14,571 nt of DNA. Source: an uncultured Clostridia bacterium. GTDB lineage: Bacteria > Bacillota_A > Clostridia > Christensenellales > Aristaeellaceae. Location: assembly GCA_947166205.1 (NCBI GenBank), contig CAMVDI010000022.1, forward strand, positions 1-14,571, read 5' to 3'. The notes beneath the pieces were generated by a model. That model did not search any database. It worked only from the letters and a program-made list of their open reading frames with translations, and was not told the origin of the DNA. This document shows, piece after piece, positions 1-5,947 of the stretch. The translations under genes and the position numbers were made by a program. Each line of letters opens with the position of its first letter. The first letter of the stretch is position 1.

Positions 1-1
1 C

Positions 2-997
2 GGCTTCGGGCATCTGGTCGTCGTGGACGACGGATCTCCGGAGAGCTATCAGCCCATCTTCACCCGGATCGGGGAGATTGATCCCCGGGTCACGGTGATT
101 CACCACGATGTGAACCACGGAAAAGGCGTCGCCCTCAAGACGGGATACAGCTGGATCCGGGACAACCTGCCGGAGATCAGCGGCGTCATCACCGCCGACG
201 CGGACGGCCAGCACACGGTGCCGGACTGCGTCCGGCTGGCGGAGGAACTGGAAAAGGGCCAGCGGGCACTGTATCTGGGCAGCCGGGACTTCAGCCTGCC
301 CAACGTGCCGCCCAAGAGCAAGAGCGGAAACCGGTTCACCAGCGTGCTGTTCTTCCTGCTGTACGGAAAATGGCTGCAGGATACCCAGACGGGCCTGCGG
401 GCCTTCCGGAAGGAAGACCTCCAGTTCATGATCGATATCGAGGGGGAGCGCTTTGAGTACGAAATGAACGTGCTGATCGCCTGCGCGACCCATCACGTGC
501 CCATGGTTCCCATCACCATCGAGACGGTCTACGAGAACGAGAACAAAGGCACCCACTATCACCCCTTCCGGGACAGCATGCGGATTTTCCGGGTGATCAT
601 CCGGGGGTTCGTCCGCTTCATGGGGGCCAGCATTCTCTGCTTCCTGGTGGACCACGGGGTTTTCAACCTGCTGAACATCGCCGTGTTCCACAACCGGGCG
701 GCCAAGGCGGCGGCCTATATCTTCGCGGCCACCGCGGCGGCCCGGGTGATCAGCGCCGCGCTGAATTTCATCCTGAACAAGAACCTGGTTTTCCGGCTGA
801 AGGGGCATACCGGGTCCGCTGTGCTGAAGTACACCGCGGTGGCGCTGGCCATCATGGGACTCAGCGCCGCCGGCGTGTGGCTGCTGGGACGGATCGGCAT
901 GAACAGCACCATCGCGAAGCTGATTGTGGATACCCTGCTGTACCTGATCAGCTATCAGGCGCAGCAGAAATGGGTTTTCGCGGAAAAACGGCAGTGA
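2..997 (+). CDS. Family 2 glycosyltransferase fused to a GtrA-like membrane domain (5' partial)
   Basis: The reading frame is open at the left edge, so the start and probably only a few residues are missing: the first visible codons already give the GT2 nucleotide-sugar motif VVVDDGS. A GT-A fold follows, with DADGQH (metal-binding DxD-type motif) and QTGLRAF, the pattern of polyprenyl-phosphate sugar transferases such as DPM1-like enzymes. From about residue 200 the protein becomes hydrophobic, with roughly four membrane segments typical of GtrA. By family knowledge the catalytic half loads a sugar onto a lipid carrier at the inner membrane face and the GtrA half is thought to help flip or anchor the product. 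The sugar and final glycan cannot be read from the sequence. The next gene starts 13 bases after the stop on the same strand, so the two are probably co-transcribed. Confident in the fusion architecture, not in the substrate. Confidence 0.92.
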   Translation, partial: GFGHLVVVDDGSPESYQPIFTRIGEIDPRVTVIHHDVNHGKGVALKTGYSWIRDNLPEISGVITADADGQHTVPDCVRLAEELEKGQRALYLGSRDFSLPNVPPKSKSGNRFTSVLFFLLYGKWLQDTQTGLRAFRKEDLQFMIDIEGERFEYEMNVLIACATHHVPMVPITIETVYENENKGTHYHPFRDSMRIFRVIIRGFVRFMGASILCFLVDHGVFNLLNIAVFHNRAAKAAAYIFAATAAARVISAALNFILNKNLVFRLKGHTGSAVLKYTAVALAIMGLSAAGVWLLGRIGMNSTIAKLIVDTLLYLISYQAQQKWVFAEKRQ

Positions 998-1010
998 GAG
1001 GGGCAGGGGC

Positions 1011-1871
1011 ATGAGTATCTCGAAAAAGATCCTGCAGGCCGCGCTGGCGCTTTTGCTGGCCCTCGGCACCGCCCTGGCCGCGGGCACCTGGATTTTTCCG
1101 GAGGAGACGGATCTGATCGCCGCGCGGGCGGGCTTCCGGCTGAGCGCGGCGGGCATCGGGGCGGGGATCAGCCTGATGGTGATGTTCGCCTTTGCCGACG
1201 GATGGATCGGGGCGCGGAGAAGGACGAACCCGCAGGGGAGCGGCGCCGCCCGGCTGGCTGGCGGGCTGGGCTTCGGACTGCTCCCGGCGGCCTGCGTCTG
1301 GAAAATCTTTGAGCAAAGAACCTTTCTGGGGCGGGGAGCGCCACTGGGGGAGGAGCTGGAAAAGCTGATCCCGCCGGAGGGAATCTTCACCGCGGAAGGG
1401 AGATGGCTGCCGGGGCGGATCGAGGCGGCCGCGGCCCTGGCGCTCTTCGCGGCGGTGATCCTCTGGCTGGTGATCCGCAGGCAGCCCCTGCGGGAGGATC
1501 AGGATATCGCCGGCGTCTGCGCCGCGGGATGGAGCGCTGTCCGGACGGTGACCGAGGGCTTCCGCCTTCCCCGGAGCGAGGCGCCGGGGATGGGATACGC
1601 CGCCGGATGGCTGGCCGCCCTGGCGGGCGCCGCGGTTCTGACGGCCTGGGTTCTCCGGCTGATCCGGAAAAAGAAAAACACAGGATACGCCGCTTTGTGC
1701 GTTCCTGTGTACGCCCTTTCAGCCGCGGGAACCGGGCTGATCGGGAGCCGGGTTCTTCAGACCGGGATCCCGGCGGCGGACCTGGGCATGGGGATCTGCC
1801 TGGCGATGCTGGCCCTGAAGGCCGCGCTCTGCGCGGGAAGGGTCGGCCGGGAGAGCGCGCCCCCCGCCTGA
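1011..1871 (+). CDS. Polytopic membrane protein, unassigned; possibly a very diverged Lgt-fold protein
   Basis: I do not recognise this 286-residue protein by direct family recall. It shows about seven hydrophobic segments (near residues 7-29, 45-63, 82-100, 137-155, 195-217, 225-245 and 256-276). An extracytoplasmic-looking loop with LIPPEGIF and EGRWLPGR sits before the fourth segment. The order of these elements, and the stretch DQDIAGVCAAGWSAV (163-177) followed by TVTEGF (179-184), line up loosely with the GGxSxHGG and DxxAPxxxxGxxxGRxGNF regions of prolipoprotein diacylglyceryl transferase, and with the clearer Lgt-like protein at 4238-5185. The catalytic His and the GRxGN motif are absent, so this is at best a structural relative. 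The start is ATG with a G-rich, weak ribosome site (GAGGGGCAGGGGC). It probably forms an operon with the upstream glycosyltransferase, which suggests a cell-envelope role. Coding reality is fairly sure; function is unknown. Confidence 0.75.
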   Translation: MSISKKILQAALALLLALGTALAAGTWIFPEETDLIAARAGFRLSAAGIGAGISLMVMFAFADGWIGARRRTNPQGSGAARLAGGLGFGLLPAACVWKIFEQRTFLGRGAPLGEELEKLIPPEGIFTAEGRWLPGRIEAAAALALFAAVILWLVIRRQPLREDQDIAGVCAAGWSAVRTVTEGFRLPRSEAPGMGYAAGWLAALAGAAVLTAWVLRLIRKKKNTGYAALCVPVYALSAAGTGLIGSRVLQTGIPAADLGMGICLAMLALKAALCAGRVGRESAPPA

Positions 1872-1907
1872 GCCGGGGGGAAAACAGCCTTCCGGATTCC
1901 GGAGGGA

Positions 1908-2357
1908 TCAGCCCTTCCGGCCGGGACAGTTCTCCTTCCTGCAGGATTTGCAGGAATCCAGCTCAATCCGGTCCCCGGGGAGCCGCATTTCGATCAGATC
2001 CCCCTGACGGAAATCCTCCTGAAAACCGAGACGGGCGAAAAAACCCTCCGCCTCCGGAGGCGTCAGAAGGCGCACCTCCCGGGCATAGTGGCTCTGGGCC
2101 TTGAACAGCAGCAGCCGCAGCGCCAGATCCCCCAGCTTTCTTCCCCGGAAAGCCGGCAGCACGCCGACTTCGCCCAGGCGGAAGGCGCCTTCCTCCCACC
2201 AGATCCGCCCGGCGGCGGCGGGAACCTCATCCTGATAGACCACCACATTCCAGGCGCCGGCGTCCAGCTCATCCCCGCCCCGGGAGAAAACCCCGCGGCG
2301 GACATCCAGCGCGTCTGACAGATCGGCCCCCTGAGGAAACCATTTACCCTGAATCAT
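1908..2357 (-). CDS. GNAT-family N-acetyltransferase with Cys-rich C-terminal tail
   Basis: This 149-residue protein has the GNAT layout: strand 4 ending VGVLPAF, then the acetyl-CoA pyrophosphate loop RGRKLG (71-76, with Lys where a Gly is usual), a helix rich in Leu (LALRLLLFKAQ), and a late GFFARLGFQED segment like the common FYxxxGF motif. The family moves an acetyl group from acetyl-CoA to an amine; the acceptor here is unknown. The last 16 residues are unlike the GNAT core and hold three Cys (136, 139, 144; CxxC followed by ENCPGRKG), which could bind a metal. The ATG is preceded on the minus strand by AAGGAG about 11 bases away. It is divergent from the small gene at 2405 with only 47 bases between starts, and it ends 36 bases from the stop of the convergent membrane-protein gene. 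Confidence 0.85.
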   Translation of the reverse strand: MIQGKWFPQGADLSDALDVRRGVFSRGGDELDAGAWNVVVYQDEVPAAAGRIWWEEGAFRLGEVGVLPAFRGRKLGDLALRLLLFKAQSHYAREVRLLTPPEAEGFFARLGFQEDFRQGDLIEMRLPGDRIELDSCKSCRKENCPGRKG

Positions 2358-2404
2358 CCTGGCACACTCCTTATGAATGACAGATACTCCCGGAGGGAAA
2401 ACAC

Positions 2405-2617
2405 ATGGAAAAGGAAAAGATCAGCCGCATCAACGAACTGGCCCGGAAACGGAAGAACGGGGACATCACGCCGGAGGAAACGGCCGAGCACGACGCGCTG
2501 CGGAAGGAATACATCGCCGGATTCCGGAGCAACCTGCAGAGCCTGCTGGACAACGTGGTGGTCCAGCACCCGGACGGCACCCGGCACAAGCTGGAAAAGA
2601 AGCGCCCCGGCCCGTGA
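2405..2617 (+). CDS. Small DUF896 (YnzC-like) cytoplasmic protein
   Basis: This 70-residue protein opens with KISRINELARKRKNG, continues DITPEE and LRKEYIAGFRSNL, and ends with a charged tail. This is the DUF896 signature seen in Bacillus YnzC (INELA, a two-helix hairpin, LRxEYLxxFR). Members are short two-helix proteins whose molecular role is not firmly known; YnzC has been placed in the SOS-linked operon context in Bacillus, but nothing here shows LexA control. The ribosome site GGAGG lies 9 bases before the ATG. It is divergent from the GNAT gene. No clear promoter could be fixed in the 47-base gap, and the promoter may lie inside the GNAT gene. There is no terminator before the next promoter at 2645. 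Confidence 0.88.
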   Translation: MEKEKISRINELARKRKNGDITPEETAEHDALRKEYIAGFRSNLQSLLDNVVVQHPDGTRHKLEKKRPGP

Positions 2618-2644
2618 TCCTCAGCATATCCCCCCGGCAGACCC

Positions 2645-2673
2645 TTGTCAAGACGGGGCGGTTCGGATATAAT
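2645..2673 (+). promoter_or_regulatory. Sigma-A promoter of the DUF1292 gene
   Basis: The -35 box TTGTCA (2645-2650), a 17-base spacer and a perfect -10 box TATAAT (2668-2673) form a near-consensus housekeeping promoter. Transcription would start near 2680, giving a leader of about 30 bases with the ribosome site AAAGGAG. The TTG of the -35 box could be misread as an in-frame start codon for the gene below, so this promoter also decides the true start. Confidence 0.85.
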
Positions 2674-2710
2674 AAACCAGTTTCATTACGGGAAAGGAGT
2701 CGGGAAAGAC

Positions 2711-3037
2711 ATGAATGAGAATGAAATGAACAACGGGGAAAACCTGGAGATGGACGAGGACCTGATCGTTTTCGAAACGGAAGACGGCGAAGAGGTTACC
2801 TTCGTGATTGAGGACTATTTCTTCTACAACGGCGATGAATACGCCGTGCTGACGGAATACGACACGGAGAAGGACGAGGTGCTCGACGAGGGAAGCATCG
2901 TCTGCAGGATCGAAACCTCCGAGGACGAGAACGGCGAAGAGACCGAGGAATTCGTCCCTGTGGAAGACGACGAGATGGCCGAGAAGCTGATCGAAATCGC
3001 CAATGCCCAGCTGGCGGAGGACGAGGAAGAAGAATAA
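2711..3037 (+). CDS. DUF1292 (YrzB-like) acidic protein
   Basis: The 108-residue product is very acidic, with a core of paired EEV.F.IEDYFFYNGDEYAVL and VCRIE strands and a long Glu/Asp tail. This matches DUF1292, a Bacillota family of small beta-rich acidic proteins (YrzB in Bacillus) of unknown biochemical role, often near the Holliday-junction resolvase RuvX gene. No such neighbour is visible here. The ATG at 2711 is chosen because AAAGGAG lies about 10 bases upstream and the promoter at 2645-2673 rules out any longer start: an upstream in-frame TTG is part of the -35 box. The gene has its own promoter and a strong terminator, so it looks monocistronic. Confidence 0.9.
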   Translation: MNENEMNNGENLEMDEDLIVFETEDGEEVTFVIEDYFFYNGDEYAVLTEYDTEKDEVLDEGSIVCRIETSEDENGEETEEFVPVEDDEMAEKLIEIANAQLAEDEEEE

Positions 3038-3047
3038 GCGGCTCCCC

Positions 3048-3076
3048 GCCCGGCCCTCACAGGCCGGGCTTGTTTT
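3048..3076 (+). terminator. Rho-independent terminator of the DUF1292 gene
   Basis: A perfect 8-base stem GCCCGGCC (3048-3055) / GGCCGGGC (3062-3069), with a 6-base loop, is followed at once by TTGTTTT. It lies 10 bases after the stop codon. This is a canonical intrinsic terminator on the plus strand. Confidence 0.93.
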
Positions 3077-3079
3077 AGG

Positions 3080-3152
3080 GATGCGCCGGAAAAATGCCGG
3101 CTTCAGGGCCTGCCGGCATCACGCCCTCCCGGCTTTCCGCCGGCGGGGCATC
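3080..3152 (+). other. Structured leader before the glycosidase gene
   Basis: Between the terminator and the glycosidase ribosome site there are nested inverted repeats. A perfect 8-base stem ATGCCGGC (3094-3101) / GCCGGCAT (3112-3119) encloses a 10-base loop. A closing pair GATGC (3080-3084) / GCATC (3148-3152) is continued by GCCGG (3085-3089) / CCGGC (3140-3144). An alternative imperfect hairpin uses GCCC and CCGGC (3123-3133) with GCCGG and GGGC (3139-3149). No U-tract follows, so it is not a terminator. It matches no riboswitch class I can name, and no clear promoter was found for it. The pairing is visible in the sequence; any regulatory role is inference. Confidence 0.4.
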
Positions 3153-3169
3153 ACTGGAGGTTATGAACG

Positions 3170-4234
3170 ATGAAACAGACTGGCAGAATCATTCTATGCG
3201 TGCTTTGCGGACTGCTGATCCTCTCCGCGCCCTTCCTGATCTCGTCCCCGGCGCTGCTCGGCACGGTGAAGACGGAGCTGACGGAGGAAGCGGAGGATGA
3301 GGACAGCATGGAGCTGGACTTCGGCCGCCTTCTCTTTTCCTCCGCCCGGGCGGAGGAGCCCACCGCGGAGGATGAGGATCTGACCGTGGAGATCACGGAG
3401 GAGGAAGACGGCGGCTTCGGCCCCGAGGTCTATACGCTGCCCCTGGACTTTACCGTTCCCCCCGCCCCGAAGGCGGAAAACTTCACAGAGGACGGATACG
3501 AGGATGAAACCATCCGGGTCCGGATGGAGCATCGGGAGGAGAACGGCGTGATCTGGCATCTGGCTTTCGTGCAGATCGCCTCCCCGACCCAGCTGCGGAC
3601 CGCCACCGCCGCGGAGAAGCTGACCTCCAGAAAAACCGCCACGGTTTCCGGCATGGCCCGGGTCAACCACGCGGTGGTCGCCATCAACGGGGACAATTTT
3701 GTGGACAAGCCGGAGAAGACCACCTTTGAATACCGCATGACCCAGAAGATCCGCAGCAAGACGAACAAGACCAAGGACATGCTGATCATCGACGAGAACG
3801 GGGATTTCCACCTGATCCTGGCCTCCCCGAAGGACGTCCAGTCCGCGGCGCTGAAGGCCGTGGCGGATGAGCATACCATCGTGAACGCCTATACCTTCGG
3901 CCCCGCCCTTGTCATCGACGGCCAGGAGCAGGAGATCAGCAAGGAATACGGATACAATCCCAACGGCCGGGAGCCCAGGGCCGCCCTGGGACAGACAGGC
4001 CCCCTGAGTTACGTGCTGGCCATCGCGGAAGGCCGCGGGGAGTCCAGCGGCGCGACCCAGCAGGAGCTGGCCCACTTCATGGCCGGGCTGGGATGCGTGC
4101 AGGCCTTCAACCTGGACGGCGGCAACTCCGCTGAAATGGTTTTCGGCGATCAGATCTACAAAGGGATGCCCGGAGGCGACGAAAGAGGGCTGAGCGATAT
4201 CCTCTACTTTGCCACCGCGGTTCCGGAGGAATAA
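3170..4234 (+). CDS. Membrane-anchored phosphodiester glycosidase (NAGPA/DUF2233 family)
   Basis: The 354-residue protein begins with a short basic tip and one hydrophobic segment (about 7-29), either an uncleaved anchor or a signal peptide. An acidic, low-complexity linker (about 36-82) follows, then the NAGPA domain. Family landmarks are AINGDNF (171-177), FGPALV (243-248), PRAALGQTG (269-277), AEGRG (286-290) and NLDGGNS (314-320), with GLSDILYF at the end. The human family member uncovers mannose-6-phosphate by cutting GlcNAc-phosphodiesters. Bacterial members are thought to act outside the cell on sugar-phosphodiesters of envelope or extracellular glycans; the substrate here is unknown. 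GGAGG lies 9 bases before the ATG. The stop is only 3 bases before the next start, and that gene's ribosome site (GGAGG) lies within this one, so the two are translationally coupled. This gene is likely to share a function with the Lgt-like membrane protein. Confidence 0.92.
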   Translation: MKQTGRIILCVLCGLLILSAPFLISSPALLGTVKTELTEEAEDEDSMELDFGRLLFSSARAEEPTAEDEDLTVEITEEEDGGFGPEVYTLPLDFTVPPAPKAENFTEDGYEDETIRVRMEHREENGVIWHLAFVQIASPTQLRTATAAEKLTSRKTATVSGMARVNHAVVAINGDNFVDKPEKTTFEYRMTQKIRSKTNKTKDMLIIDENGDFHLILASPKDVQSAALKAVADEHTIVNAYTFGPALVIDGQEQEISKEYGYNPNGREPRAALGQTGPLSYVLAIAEGRGESSGATQQELAHFMAGLGCVQAFNLDGGNSAEMVFGDQIYKGMPGGDERGLSDILYFATAVPEE

Positions 4235-4237
4235 GGC

Positions 4238-5185
4238 ATGACGCTTTATGAAGAAGCCGCGAAAATCAGCCTGGGCGGACTTGAAGTCTACCGGTTCGGC
4301 TTTTTTGTGATGCTGGGGATGCTTGGCGCGGCCGGGGTCATCGGCTTCCTCTGCTGGGCCAGACGCGTACGCCGGGGCACGGGGCCCCTGCTGGTCCTTC
4401 TGTGCGTCCTGATGGGCGGGATCTGCTCCAGGCTGGCCTTCTGCCTGATGAATCAGGAGCTGGGCGCGCTCATGCCCCCGGAAAGCTGGATCCGGATCAC
4501 GGGCGGCGGATGGAGCATGATGGGCCTGGTGGGCGGCGTCCTGCTGGGGGCTTTCGCGGCGGCGCGGATCACCCGGCAGAAGGCAGGCGTGACGCTGGAC
4601 ATCGCCGCCTGCGCCCTGCCGGTTTTCATGGTGCTGGAACGGCTCGGCGAAGCCTGCGTGGAGGACTTTGACTACAGCCGGCGGCTGAGCTCCACCTTCC
4701 TGAACGGAACCATCCTGACCTTCAGCGACTATGACGGATACTATCTGGCCACCTGGAAGCTGACGGCGATGGTGATGGCGGTTCTGTTTCCGATCCTGAT
4801 CCGGGATCTGATCCGCTCGAAGAAGGACGGGGATACCTGCCTGCTTTTCCTGATGCTTTTCGGATCCTGCTCCATCATCCTGGAAAGCCTGCGCTATGAC
4901 CGGTTCCTGAGCATCACCTTTGTGGGCCTGCAGCACGTGATGGCGGCGGTTTACCTGGCGGCGGGGGTGGTCATCTGCGCGCTTCAGGCGGGAAGGCGCT
5001 GGAAGAAGCTGAGGGCTGCGGCGCTGATCAGCCTGCCCCTCATGGTGGGGCTGGCCGTCGGGCTGGAATTCGCGCTGGACAGGACCACCTGGAACAAGCT
5101 GATGGTGTACGTGATCTATATCGCCGTGGCCGCGGCCCCGGCGGTGATGGGAATCATGCTTCGGAGGAGGAAGGAAATCCGGTGA
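4238..5185 (+). CDS. Lgt-like (prolipoprotein diacylglyceryl transferase family) membrane protein lacking the catalytic His motif
   Basis: This 315-residue polytopic protein follows the Lgt plan. A SRLAFCLMNQELG region (64-76) precedes GGGWSMMGLVGG (89-100), which sits where Lgt has GGxSxHGGxxGG. Next come LDIAACALPVF (120-130) and ERLGEA (134-139), where Lgt has the GRxGNF motif. ESLRYDR (216-222) and GLQ (230-232) sit where Lgt has ExxR and GQ near its C-terminal segments. True Lgt moves diacylglycerol from phosphatidylglycerol to the lipobox Cys. Here the His considered essential in E. coli Lgt is Met and the Asn of GRxGN is Glu, while two Arg positions seem kept. It is therefore probably not a normal Lgt, but a diverged paralogue with another lipid-linked role or none as an enzyme. 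It is coupled to the glycosidase upstream (3-base gap) and ended by a terminator 19 bases on. Confidence 0.8.
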   Translation: MTLYEEAAKISLGGLEVYRFGFFVMLGMLGAAGVIGFLCWARRVRRGTGPLLVLLCVLMGGICSRLAFCLMNQELGALMPPESWIRITGGGWSMMGLVGGVLLGAFAAARITRQKAGVTLDIAACALPVFMVLERLGEACVEDFDYSRRLSSTFLNGTILTFSDYDGYYLATWKLTAMVMAVLFPILIRDLIRSKKDGDTCLLFLMLFGSCSIILESLRYDRFLSITFVGLQHVMAAVYLAAGVVICALQAGRRWKKLRAAALISLPLMVGLAVGLEFALDRTTWNKLMVYVIYIAVAAAPAVMGIMLRRRKEIR

Positions 5186-5200
5186 GCCGGGTCCTTCCCG

Positions 5201-5245
5201 AAAAAAGAGGACTGAGCACAGGCGCTGCAGTCCTCTTTGCCTTCT
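5201..5245. terminator. Terminator after the Lgt-like gene, with an A-tract that makes it bidirectional
   Basis: A perfect 11-base stem AAAGAGGACTG (5204-5214) / CAGTCCTCTTT (5228-5238) has a 13-base loop. On the plus strand it ends the glycosidase/Lgt-like unit, with a weak T-rich tail. On the minus strand the stem is followed by six T (5206 down to 5201), which is the better intrinsic-terminator form. It may therefore also stop leftward transcripts that run past the MutS-like gene and antisense through the phosphatase gene. Confidence 0.8.
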
Positions 5246-5266
5246 GACGGAAAGAAAGGAAGAAAA

Positions 5267-5908
5267 ATGACGGAAACCGCGTTTATATTTGACCTGGACG
5301 GAACCCTGCTGAACACCCTGGAGGACATCTGCCTCTCCATGAACCACGCCCTGGCCGGGTTCGGGCTGGCCCCCTGGGAGCGGGACGCGTACCGCTATCT
5401 GGTGGGCAACGGGGCGCGCATCCTGGCGGAACGGGCCGTGCGGGACCGGCAGGACCTGACGGACGGGGTGCTGGAAGCCTATCAGCGCCGCTATGAAGCC
5501 CATCTGATGGATCACACCCGGCCCTATCCGGGCATGCCGGAAACGCTGAAGGAGCTGCAGAGGCGGGGAATCCCGCTGTGCGTGCTTTCCAACAAGCCGG
5601 ACGCGGACACCCGGAAGGTGGTGGCCGAATCCTTTCCGGAGATCCGCTTCACCCATGTGCAGGGCCAGCTGCCCGGGGTTCCCCGGAAACCGGATCCCGC
5701 CGGCGCCCTGGCCATCGCGGAGAAGCTGGGGATCCCGCCGGCGCGCTTTCTCTACGTGGGGGACACCTCGGTGGATATGGACTGCGCCAGGGGCGCCGGG
5801 ATGCGGCCCGTCGGCGCGCTGTGGGGATACCGGACGCGGACGGAGCTGACGGGGAGCGGGGCCCAGGCGCTGGCGGCGCGGCCCGAAGACCTTTTGAAGC
5901 TGATCTGA
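5267..5908 (+). CDS. HAD-superfamily phosphatase, phosphoglycolate phosphatase-like
   Basis: The 213-residue protein carries all four HAD motifs: DLDGTLLNT (catalytic Asp9 and Asp11), VLSNKPD (motif II Ser), GVPRKPDP (motif III Lys) and VGDTSVDMDCARGAG (motif IV acids). A helical cap lies between motifs I and II. This is the Gph-type arrangement (2-phosphoglycolate to glycolate plus phosphate), though HAD phosphatases are broad and the true substrate may be another small phosphate ester. The ATG at 5267 is chosen because AAAGGA lies 6 bases upstream; a TTG further up is inside the terminator stem and is rejected. The gene is flanked by a terminator on its left and is convergent with the MutS-like gene, 39 bases from stop to stop. 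It appears to be a single-gene unit, but no confident promoter was located in the short gap. Confidence 0.9.
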   Translation: MTETAFIFDLDGTLLNTLEDICLSMNHALAGFGLAPWERDAYRYLVGNGARILAERAVRDRQDLTDGVLEAYQRRYEAHLMDHTRPYPGMPETLKELQRRGIPLCVLSNKPDADTRKVVAESFPEIRFTHVQGQLPGVPRKPDPAGALAIAEKLGIPPARFLYVGDTSVDMDCARGAGMRPVGALWGYRTRTELTGSGAQALAARPEDLLKLI

Positions 5909-5917
5909 CCGGGGCGG

Positions 5918-5927
5918 GCGGATCCGC
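5918..5927. repeat. Short perfect palindrome between convergent genes
   Basis: GCGGATCCGC sits in the 39-base gap between the phosphatase stop and the MutS-like stop, inside a longer imperfect GC-rich inverted repeat. There is no T-run on either side, so it is not a canonical terminator. It could be a weak pausing or 3'-end protecting hairpin. Role unknown. Confidence 0.4.
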
Positions 5928-5947
5928 GGCCCGGGGGCGGGGGACGG

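Noticed and set aside
1860..1880. A terminator from CCCCCC/GGGGGG after the membrane-protein gene
   Set aside because: The stem is followed by AAAA on the plus strand, and on the minus strand the T-run lies before it, not after. There is no proper U-tract in either sense.
2645..2710. A longer start (TTG) for the DUF1292 gene
   Set aside because: The TTG is the first three bases of the -35 box; the transcript starts downstream of it, and the ATG at 2711 has the ribosome site.
3194..5656. An 820-codon open frame on the minus strand across the glycosidase, Lgt-like and phosphatase genes
   Set aside because: It lies opposite three genes with clear family motifs, its product is low-complexity and rich in Gln, His, Gly and Arg, and no family motif is seen. 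It is an antisense shadow caused by GC-rich codon use.
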